Shown: positions 8,496-19,800 of the stretch, one piece after another
How positions within the stretch are numbered: the stretch's first letter is position 1
Layout: each line of letters opens with the position of its first letter
Assembly (NCBI RefSeq): GCF_040412425.1
Contig: NC_089777.1
Span: 37,368,537-37,432,536, forward strand
Reading direction: 5' to 3'
Source of the DNA: Macrobrachium rosenbergii
Taxonomy: Eukaryota; Arthropoda; Malacostraca; Decapoda; Palaemonidae
Length of the DNA: 64,000 nucleotides
Translations under genes and position numbers: made by a program
Notes under the pieces: generated by a model
Seen by the model: the letters and a program-made list of their open reading frames with translations, nothing else
Databases searched by the model: none
What the model was told of the DNA's origin: nothing

Positions 8496-11400
8496 GTAAA
8501 TTTCAGTGTACAGTAAACCCCCATACAGTAAACCCCCGTATTCGCATTCTCATGATTCACGGACTCAGGTATAAGCATTTTACAGGGTTTTTCTTGTTTA
8601 AACTATCAAAATGGACAGCTCTAAGTGTTTTTAGAGGGGTTTTAAGTATTTGTGGATTTTAGCTATTCATGGGGGGGTGTGGGACACATCCCCCGCGAAT
8701 ACCCGGGGTTCACTATTTGTGGGGGATGCGTACCACACACCCCATGAATAGCAAAAATCCATGAATACTTAAAACCCTTCTAAAAACACTTAGAACTGTC
8801 TATTTTGATAGTTCAATCAAAACCCGTCTAAAAATGCTTATACCCGAGTATTTTAATAGTTTTACCACAAAAAGTGCATTTAGTCATGAAAATATGAAAA
8901 TACAGTAATTAGTGAATATTTCTCAGTGAAAAACACCGCAAATAGGCGAGTTCTCCATGAATAATGTGTACAGTTTATGTGTTCCATAGAGAAATCTGGG
9001 AATCGTGAGAACGCGAATACGGGGGGTGTTTACTGTAATTTTCTGTCTATTTGTTATAAATCAAAATCTCATGATCGTTACCAAGTGTTGCAGGCTCACT
9101 TTCTGCTTTCTCTTCTAATTCATTATTTTATTTCTTACCTGATCAGGTGGAATGTGTGAACAGATCATACATATTAGCCCAGGGACCACTGCCACAAACA
9201 TCACCTCATTTTTGGTTGATGGTGTGGCAACAGAGAGTCAAAGGGATTATAATGCTGAACAAAATAATTGAAAAAAATCAGGTAAGTTTAGTTTGAACTT
9301 AATTTTTGTCCACTTGCTTAACTGTTGTTCAAGTATCTTTTGAATTTTTTTGGTATTGTACGTTAAAAAGTATTTGCTCAGAACTCCTTGATTCAAAGGC
9401 TCTTTTTTAGATTAATTTTTTATTGAAGATTTAACATTAATATATCTGGATACCTTTCTTTGATTGTGTATCACAGATAAAATGTCATCAGTATTGGCCA
9501 GTTGGGAGCAGTGAAGGTGGAGAAGATTCCCTTGATATATCAACAGTGGGCCTTCGTGTAGATCTTCTCAATGTTGATCATCATTCACACTACAACTACA
9601 CCACTCTTAGGTTTGTCATATTTTAATTTTTATTCTAAGTACTGTATTATGTGACTTTTCTCGTTCAACTTCCTAAAGTCCATACAAACCCGGACTGAAC
9701 CATCCTTCGTAGGCACAACGGAAAATTGAAAGGTGAGGAGCGGGCCTAACAGTGCTTTCCTCCTCCCACTTATTAACCTCTTATTTTACCTGTTCTCTAA
9801 TCTTAAAAGGAATCCTATATGAAGGGACAAAAATAGGTTTAGTCTTATCCTCTAAATGAACCTTGTGTTATATAATACATTTGTTAACCCTAACTAATCC
9901 CCTTTAAGTGCGACCATGTCCGCAAACTCAGCCAGAACATCTTCCACACCCTCAACATATTCTTTAAAATCAGCATTGGATAAATGATCCCTAAAAAGCT
10001 GCTTCCTATCCTGTAAATCTGCTTCTGAAAATTCACACCTGTCCCCGACAATAGCAACTGAATTATCTTCATTGAACCCAGTCAACAAAATTGACCGCTT
10101 AAGTACCCTTCTGATAGTTCCGAACTGAATCATTACAGTTTAGCAACTCCACCCAAGTATCCCCTGAACTCAATACATTGCTTATAGAAATCATACACAC
10201 TACCCCTTCAGCTTGTCACTACACTCATCCACACACACACACCTGTCTGGGCTTATGCACACCTTTCTCTCGAACTTTCACCATAGTAAGTAAATATACC
10301 TGAGCTGATTAACAGCTCTCCTAGGGCTGGCCCGAAGGATTAGACTTATTTTACGTGGCTAAGAACCAATTGGTTACCTAACAACGGGACCTACAGCTTA
10401 TTGTGGAATCCGAACCACATTATAGCGAGAAATGAATTTCTATCACCAGAAATAAACTCCTCTAATTCTTCATTGGCCAGCTGGAGACTCAAACGCAGGC
10501 CATGAAACCATACCAGGACCTAGAACCACATCATCCAACAAAATCCCCCCATAATCCTTCCTGTCCACAGAAGCATGTACCTAAACTATAATATACCCAA
10601 GTGTAGTTCCTGCTGCCAACCAAAAATCTGTTACCCAACAAAGAGTAATTCCCATTGCTTACCTTTGTAACCAGTCAAAAAGTTCCATCTATTGGTAGCT
10701 CGATAGTGACCACATCAAAGTGGTTACTAGCTTCGTACATTTGTACATACACGCATTTTTCTTTCTCTCTCTCTCTCTCTGGTCTACAGCGAAACAAGCA
10801 TTACCCAAAATAATTTATTTAACAATAATCTAACATAACTGGATTGCAAGAAACAAGATATGAAATAAAATGGAATACTACTGTTCACCAAATGATCAAA
10901 TATTTTAAGGTCCACCTTATTCAACTAATTATTCTCTCTAAATAATTTCCCCACAATAGGTCAAAATAAGTCAAAGTCCAGTACATTCCCCAATAAGTAC
11001 ATCTTAACCTCTTCCTCAGCGAAACATCTGAAGAAGTCAAATAAAGCTCATGTTAAACAAATGTATAAAAATAAAGAAATGGGAATTCCTCCCATGTTAC
11101 TTATAAAGTACAAGTAGAAAATGCCACATTCAAGTGAGATATATGTTAAATGAAAAGGGTAATTTATAGTTTGGGAAATTGAAAATGTTTCCTACCTCCA
11201 AACAGCAATGTTCACTATCTTAATCGACAGGTCTCGGACCATAGAGCCTTCACCAAAGGCTTCTATCAATATTCGGTATTGATCTTCGAATGACAATTTG
11301 TGTGATAACTAATACCTTCACACCCTAGAGCTCCGCCCCAAAAAAAACACATATGCACGAATTCTCCAGACCCAGACTTTTCCGGCGAACAAACTCACAA

Positions 11401-14400
11401 AGTCGTATCGCCAGGCAGGGATGTTCTCATGTCTCAAGAATATCTGACGCCTTTGACAAACATACAGTTTTCCTAATCAGGATGCACATCAGACAACAGC
11501 TAAGCATCCTCTCAAGGTTCCCTACAATGCCATTAGCCACACTTATTAATAAAAAATCTACTGTGTTGTAATTCATGGAATATCTGTGACCTATGAGCCT
11601 ATCCTCCCCCCCAATAGTGATTGACCTTTTTGGTTTCCCCCGCCGAGAGAGGTGTCAGAGCTTTGGCTCTGTCTGTAGCCCACCCTCTTGATTGCCCTGG
11701 GTCCGTTGGTGTTCTCTGCGGACAGGGAACCATGGCGTGTCTTGGGACCAAGGTCTGTACCCTTTGCCACCTGTCTCAACTGTCTTCTGGTTTGACCTTG
11801 ATGTATTCATGATGTACATAAACTGGTCAAGCTATCTAGGGCTACAGACTTATTACATTTACTTCAGTAGTTCTGAGCCACGCTTCAATTCTTCTGTTAT
11901 CACTCACCATAGTTCTATGGAGACGTCATGTAAGAAACCTCTACCTTTTCCACCCAGCCGTGCGGTACTTAGTACTGGCATTCTGTGACATTATGCTAAC
12001 GCTCCCTGATATATCACCTTCTCTGGCATGTTTTGCCTCAACTGTCGTAGTCCGTAGATTGCCGTTTTCTTCTGTCTCAGTTCTTCCTTAAGACTAGGGG
12101 TTTCAACCCTGATTTGGTTGATTCTGCCTTAGTATTGAAGCGGTGCATAGGTCACGTAGTTCCGCTTTTCCTTTTCTTTTGCCAAAAGCTGTAGGTTGCA
12201 CAACCTACATCTTTGGCAATTTGCAGTGGTCTGATGCAAGTAGAACATCTTGTCACAGACAATACGATTGCAGTCTTTTCCGACAGTTCAACCTCTCGAA
12301 TCTTACATAAGACAACGACGAGAGACAGATCGAGATTCGTTCAGGCTTGCAAAGAGACTTCCTTCTCCTTTGGACAGAGTCCAGCAACATCATTCCTGTA
12401 CCTTGGTTTGTTGTAGGGAAAAAATTGTTATTGATATCCTTTCTTGCCTTTTTGGCTGGTGAAATTGTTGATGATGAAAGTGTCCCTTCTTCCAACATGC
12501 TGTAGCTTAAAAAAAAGCTTTTTAAACAGTAAATGAAGCACAATTTACAGCCATTGTTCTCAGGACTGGTGCTAGGACGAGACAGTCCTAGCATCAGTCC
12601 CGAGAACAATAGCTGTAAATTGTGCTTCGTTTACTGTTTAAAAAGTTTTTAAACAGTGTTGAGAGAGACATGAAGATAGATATGTCTGTGTACATGCATA
12701 TTAAGCGGGCCACAAACTATCAAACACGATTGATCGTACACTGGTACAGACTTCAACTGATGTACAGTCAAGTGTCAGTATGTGTCAGATCTTTGGCATA
12801 AACATTTTAAATGGACAAATATCGGAGTTAGCCAATCCTTCCAACCTAGCCATACTTTTCTAAATTGTTTAATTGTATGATAATATACCATGCTGAATAT
12901 AAATGTTGGATAGTGTGTGGCATGCTTTACACATTGCTGGGACTGCTACTTGTAAGCGTTGCCTGCTGCATGATGTTACTTAAATTTTTATAATTTAAAT
13001 ATATATTTTTTTTCCATAAACTTCTTTGCTTTTTTTTTTTTTTTTAACATTAGTTTAACCAGACCACTGAGTTAATATTAACTCTCCTAGGGCTGGCCCG
13101 AAGGATTAGACAAGCTATTTAAACCCTAATAATTTAATTAAACCTAGCGACATATGTTTATCTAAGAATTAAGTTAATTAGGAATATATTATAAATTATT
13201 CTATGAATCTTATATTTTATCGTATAAATGATTAAATTTAAGGAATTTTAAAATATTAAAAAGTGAAAATTTGTCATTTTCTGACAGTATATCTTTAAAG
13301 GAATATCTTCTAAATAAAATGTCTCTTTGGATTCTATATTTTGGTCATACCTTTAAAATATGCTTTACTGTTATTTGTATATTACATATTTACTTTACAT
13401 AGGTATAGGGGCATGGGGGTTACTCATCAGGTAACCATGTGTCAGTTTAGTGTGACCAATTCTTAGCTGTGTCAACATTACTGAAAACCTCATACAACAA
13501 TTCTGATAGGATGATGGCCACGGGTCTACAGTTTCTTTTATTTCTCTTAATTTATTGTTAAGACTGCTTTCCCTCCAGTTATTTTGCCATTTCTTCTTAA
13601 TCACAGCTTTACTGTATCTAGTATAATCTTCTAATGGTAATAATTCTGCTGATATTGGCAGTGTTCTAGCCTCTTTTGCATAGGTGTCAGCACTGTCATA
13701 AATGTGGAAGTTACAGTAGCCAAAATTAGCGCAAGATTAGTGATGGAACTGGATCAGTGATGGTCGACCTGTACAGTAGTGTATTTCAAGATAGTGTACT
13801 ATTTTTGGAAGAACTTTGCCAAGTCATGAAACTGAAATTTATTTGCTGTGCACCTTTTCAAACCTAAGTCAGACTCAGCCAAGTTCATTATTTTTGTGGT
13901 TGTGAATTCATTCTCCAGTAACCATGGGACCCTACAATTTCAGTTTGGGCACAATATCAGAACCCAATAGAAAATAAATTGACAGTCTTCCCAATTTTTA
14001 TTTACAGATTGACTGAAGTGTCAACAGGTGTTAGTAGAACAATTTTGCATTTCCATTACACCACTTGGCCAGACTTTGGTGTTCCACAGTCTCCTGAGGC
14101 TTTCTACAAGTTCCTTAATGTTGTGAGAGCAAGTGGCGTCCTAGAACCGGATGTTGGCCCATCTATTGTCCATTGCTCTGCTGGCATTGGCCGATCGGGA
14201 ACATTCTGTCTTGTGGATAGTTTCTTGATGATGGTAATTATTTTCAGGATTTTAGTGTTTAATTTTTTGGTTGTTATACTTGTCTGAAGTTTTATTTTAA
14301 TAATGTAGCATACCCAGTACTAATAAGAATATTCAGTCTTTTTATGTAACAAGTATTAATTTCTTTTGAAGTCACATTTTCACATGTAAATTTGTTATTT

Positions 14401-16204
14401 TTCTGATGACTTGTTTCCTTAGTCTGTTATATTATTGTACATTGACAGTTATCTCGAGGGTTGTGCAGTTCTGATGCTGGAAAGGTGCTAGAAGTCTTAC
14501 TAGATATGCGTAAGCAACGGATGGGACTGATCCAGACCCCAGACCAACTTCGTTTTTCATACCAGGCTATTGTATACGGAGCACACAAAATGGGTGAAGT
14601 TAATGGAAAGGTATGTAGCCTTTAGAGACTTTTTAAAAAGTTATATGTGAGAAACAATGCTGTTACCAGTCCTTGGAAGTGTTATTTTGATGTGATGAAG
14701 CAGAGTTTACAATGATAGTTATATGACTCAACTCTAGGTAAACTATATCAGTGACTTGGTATGTCCTTTTTATTTGCTTGTCAACCATGAGCAAAATGTA
14801 ATAAATGTTGTAGTTGATAATGTGGGTTTTAATTTTAGTGAGAATGTGGGTTTTAATTTTAGTGGACCCCTGTCTGTATTATGGCCTTTTTTAGAAGGGC
14901 TACATCATATGGCATTGAATTTTGTGTTAACATTAATTGGAATTTAGGCCTTGGGAATGTGCACTGTTTGTTGAACTAAATCTCAATGAACATAAAATCC
15001 ATTTTGCATCATAGGTTATATTTTCAGAAAGTTGTACTCCTGCATCTTTTCCCGAAGCTTTCACTTTTTAGCTATGAGGTCTATTATTCTCTTAGGATGA
15101 AAATTCTTTCCCAAAATATGACATATTCTTAGATTAAAGTAATCTTAGTTTTTTGTATATTTTATCCTTTTTGTGGTATATAGTTGCCCAGAAGAATTGA
15201 AATGGGCAAAAATCACTTCTAGCTCAATCCATTTGTTAAAACTAATTTTAATGTATGTCAACTAGCATTTATTGGGAAAATAGCAAGCTGAACCAGGAAG
15301 TATAGAGCTCAACAGTCACGGTTAAAACAATCATTATGTAAGGGATAGGGGGTTAGAAAATTGCTTTACATTATATTGTTATCCAGAGAAGTGAACTTTT
15401 ACTTTAATAGAGTAAGAGAATTCTTTTTGTCATACTGTAGAGGACCTTGAGCATGTACAGGCAGTCCCCGGTTTACGACGGGGGTTCCATTTCTACGCCG
15501 CGTCGTAAACCGAAAAATCATCGAAAATCGCAGAAATCTTAAGAAAACCTTACTTTTAATGCTTTGGGTGTATTGAAAATGATGTAAACTGCATTTTTAT
15601 CAAGTTTTTCATATAAAAAGCCTCCAAATTTTTATTATACTGCCATTTTGGAGCCATATTTTTTCTGTTGGATCGACGTACGATGTGTCGTAACCCTGGA
15701 ACGTGTCGTAAACCGGGAAGTAATTTCTGATGAATATATTTGAAAAGCGTCGTAACCGCGGAAAGTCGTAAGCTGGACCTGTCATAAACCGGGGACTGCC
15801 TGTATAAGGTACTGTTCTCCCTTTTTAGTTAAGATGACAATGTAATTATTGGGGAAAATGAATACAGTCGTCCCTCGCCGTATCGCAGTTCACACATTGC
15901 AGTCTCACTGCATTGCAGATTTTTTAATTTATTTAATATATCTAAATTTGTATTGCGGATTTTTCTCTATATCGTAAGATTTTGCTGTATTATTTTTATT
16001 TTTGTGGTAAAATAAGCATTTTATAGCCTAAAATTTTTATTTTCATGATTAATACATTTTTTTTTATAAAAAAATTATTTACTAATTTTCAAATATTAAT
16101 ATTAATGTAACAGCAAAAAATATATAAAATGCTAAATTAAAATCCCACAAAATCACAAAACAGTTTACCAGTGTACATAAACACCCCAAAACCCCCCCTC
16201 TCTC

Positions 16205-16285
<81 letters not shown>

Positions 16286-16762
16286 CATGCAATCTTTTAA
16301 TGAAAAAACAGCAACATTTCAATAAAACTGTATTTCAGTTACAGAATAATACAGAATAAATTATAATATTGATCTATTATTATTGTAATATATGCATAAA
16401 AAAAACCATTGTCCCGACATCTGTAACTGTTTCTACTGTAGGTACGTGTTGCCATATTTGTTTTTTTCTCTGATTTACTGAACCATGCTTCATTAGAAGT
16501 TTAGTAGCTGACTCTGTGATTATTACACATTTAACAGTACACAAGAGAATATTTTATCACTGTTGATGTTTCATCTCTAATCACCGTAAAAATATTTAAA
16601 ATCCGAATTTCATATGTAAATGACATGAGGTTACTATATACACTCCCATCCCCACCTTGGCAAGTCAAGACTTAGTCTTGTCCCAAGCTACTGTGCTGAG
16701 ACTTCGTTTATGTGCTGTAAACACCAGTTTCTCTCTCTCTCTCTCTCTCTCTATGCAGTAAA

Positions 16763-16835
<73 letters not shown>

Positions 16836-19800
16836 GACAATTGTTTTTTATACATATCACGATGATAACAGATCAAAATAATTATACAGTGTACTTAATT
16901 GATTCTGTAAGTGAAATAACATATTAATGTGTTTACATTAATGTTAATATTTGAAAATTAGTAAATCGTAATATGTACGTACATACACAAGAGAACTTTT
17001 ATCACTGTTGATGCTCTGTTCCGTGAACTATTACGTAGGTTTAAGGGTATAGAAAGTGTTTAAGTGCATAGAAAGTGTTTAAGTGCATAGGAAGTGTTTA
17101 ACCCTTAAAGGCCGAGCCTCTATTTACAAAAGTGTCTGTCGTATGCCGGCAGCGTTTGGGAGTTAGCGCGAACTATTTCGGAAAAAGTTTTTTTCCAAAA
17201 ATCACAGCACGCTTAGTTTTTAAGATTAAGAGTTCATTTTTGGCTCCTTTTTTTGTCATTGCCTGAAGTTTAGTATGCAACCATCAGAAATGAAAAAAAA
17301 TATCATTATCATATATAAATATTGAAATATATGACTGAAAAAAAAAATTTCATATATAATTGTATACAAATCACGCTGTGAGCAAAACGGTTAAAGCTAA
17401 CGATTTTTTGTTATTTTTTTTTTCTTTGTATTGTATACTAAATTGCGATGATTTTGGTATATAACAAATTGTAAAACGATCAAAGCAACACAGAAAAATA
17501 TTATCACAAAATGATGCATGAATTAGTAACTCCAGTTGAAAAAATTTATGCAGGCGTAAAAAAGTTTTTTTAAAAAATTCACCATAAATCGAAATATTGT
17601 GCTAGAGACTTCCCGTTTGTTGAAAAATGAAGGTAATTGACTGAATATTACTGGACTGTAAGTGTTTTAGCTTACAATTGCAGTTTTCGACCATTTCGGT
17701 CAAGTTAAAGTTGACCGAAGGTAGAATTTTTTCTATTTATCATGATTTATATGAAAATATTTCAAAACTAATAAAAGCTACAACCATGAGTTATTTTTTG
17801 TTGTATTCTACATGAAATTGCACACATTTTCATATATAAAACTTTATGTAACGACTAATATAAAAGGGTGCAAACATTACGACAACATGACGAAAGAATT
17901 TCCGAGACGTTCGGCCGAGTTATCGCGCTGAGGTAAGGAAAAAGTTTTTTTCAAAAGTTCACCATAAATCGAAATATTGTGCTAGAGACTTCCAATTTAA
18001 TGCAAAATGAATATAAATGATTGAATATTACTAGAATGTAAGAGTTATAGCTTACAATTGCGTTTTTTTTCGACCATTTAAATATACAAAATGTCGGGTT
18101 AAGGTTGACCAAGAAGGTTGAAATTTTGTCACTTATCGTGATTTATATGAAAATATTTCAAAACTGATAAAAGCTACAACCATGAGTTATTTTCTGTTGT
18201 ATTCTACATGAAATTGCGCATATTTTCATATATAAAAGTTTATGTAACGACTAATGTAAAACAGTACAAACATTACGACAAAGTTACAAAAGAATTTCTG
18301 AGATGTTCGGCAGAGTTACCGCCCGCAGACGTAAGGAAAAATTTTTTTTTTTTTTAAATTCACCATAAATTGAAATATTGTGCTAGAGACTTCCAGTTTG
18401 TTGCAAAATGAAGGCACATGATTGAATATTACTAGAATGTAAGAGTTTTAGCTTATAATTGCGTTTTTCAACTATTTCGGTCGAGTTAAAGTTGACCGAA
18501 GGTTGAAATTTTGGCACTTATCATGATTCATATGAAAATATTTCAAAACTGATAAAAGCTACAACCATGAGTTATTTTCTGTTGTATTCTACATGAAATT
18601 GCGCACATTTTCATATATAAAACTTTATGTAACGACTAATATAAAACGGTGCAAACAATACGACAACGTGATGAAAGAATTTCTGGCGCGGATGTAAGGA
18701 AAAAGTTTTTTTCAAAAATTCACCATAAATCGAAATATTGTGCTAGAGACTCCCAATTTATTGCAAAATGAAGGTAAATGATTGAATATTACTAGAATGT
18801 AAGAGTTTTAGCTTACAATTGCGTTTTTTTACCATTTCGGTAGTCAAAGTTGACCGAAGGTTGAAATTTTGGCACTTATCGTGATTTATATGAAAATATT
18901 TCCAAACTGATAAAAGCTACAACCATCGGTTGTTTTTTGTTGTATTTTACATGAAATTGCGCACATCTTCATATAGAAAACTTTATGTAATGGCTGATAT
19001 AAAACAGTGCAAAAATTACGACAATATGACGAAAGAATTTCTGAAATTTTCGGCAGAGTTACTCTTGTGGACGTAAGGAAAAAGTTTTTTTTCAAAAATT
19101 CACCATAAATCGAAATATTGTGCTAGAGACTTCCAATTTGTTGCAAAATGAAGGTAAATGATTGAATATTACTAGAATGTAAGAGTTTTAGCTTACAATT
19201 GCGTTTTTCGACCATTTCGGTTCGAGTCAAAGTTGACTGAAGGTTGAAATTTTTTTGTAGTCGACGTGCATGCGTTCACTCGGCACCCAACAGACAATTT
19301 TAGTCGACGTACGGTACGTCCAGTCGGCGTTTAAGGGTTAAGTGCATAGGAAGTGTTTATAAGAGTGTGGGAAAGGTTAATATCAGTGTGGGAAAGGTTC
19401 ATAAGAGTGTGGGGAGGGTTTATAAAGCCTTAAAATATATACATATACAGTAAATAATAAAATAAATATAAGGTTGCTACTGCGCAGATTTTCGCCTCTT
19501 GCCAGGGTTCCTAGAACCTAACCCCCGCAACAGACAAGGGACGACTGTATACAGTAATTTGGTTTTGCTCAGTTTTTTCTTTTACATGCCATATTTTGTT
19601 TTGTTAATTATCATCTTAGTATGTTATACAAGTTTTGTAAATCCCTATAGTTTAGTATGTTATACAAGTTTTGTAAATCCCTATAGTTTAGTATGTTATA
19701 CAAGTTTTGTAAATCCCTATAGTTTGATATACTGCATTTTATGTGCTTGATTAGATTTTTGAAAAACCTTAGGTGAGGAAATAAACAGAAGTGCCCGTAG

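Larger units (their letters stand above)
15865..19547. mobile_element. 3.7-kb pogo-like composite element in intron 5, hosting a nested insertion
   Basis: Starts CAGTCGTCCCTCGCC after TA (15863-15864) and ends GGGACGACTG before TA (19548-19549); the ends are inverted copies. It contains AT-rich sequence, two (CT)n tracts and the piggyBac-like insertion at 17102-19337. The stretch 16040-17040 is related to the element at 24426-27081, with shared CTAATCACC...ATATTTAAAATC and GAATTTCATATGTA segments. No transposase is visible, so it is non-autonomous. Confidence 0.65.

Noticed and set aside
12253..12609. 118-codon minus ORF
   Set aside because: Crosses the hairpin and a decayed RNase H-like stretch; antisense by-product.
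16082..16288. Arg-Glu repeat ORFs (also at 25143-25364 and 25708-25959)
   Set aside because: They are translations of (CT)n microsatellites with no other protein content.
17581..19255. CRISPR-like array of regularly spaced repeats
   Set aside because: Units are ~380 bp head-to-tail with no short repeat/spacer alternation, and the context is a eukaryotic intron.
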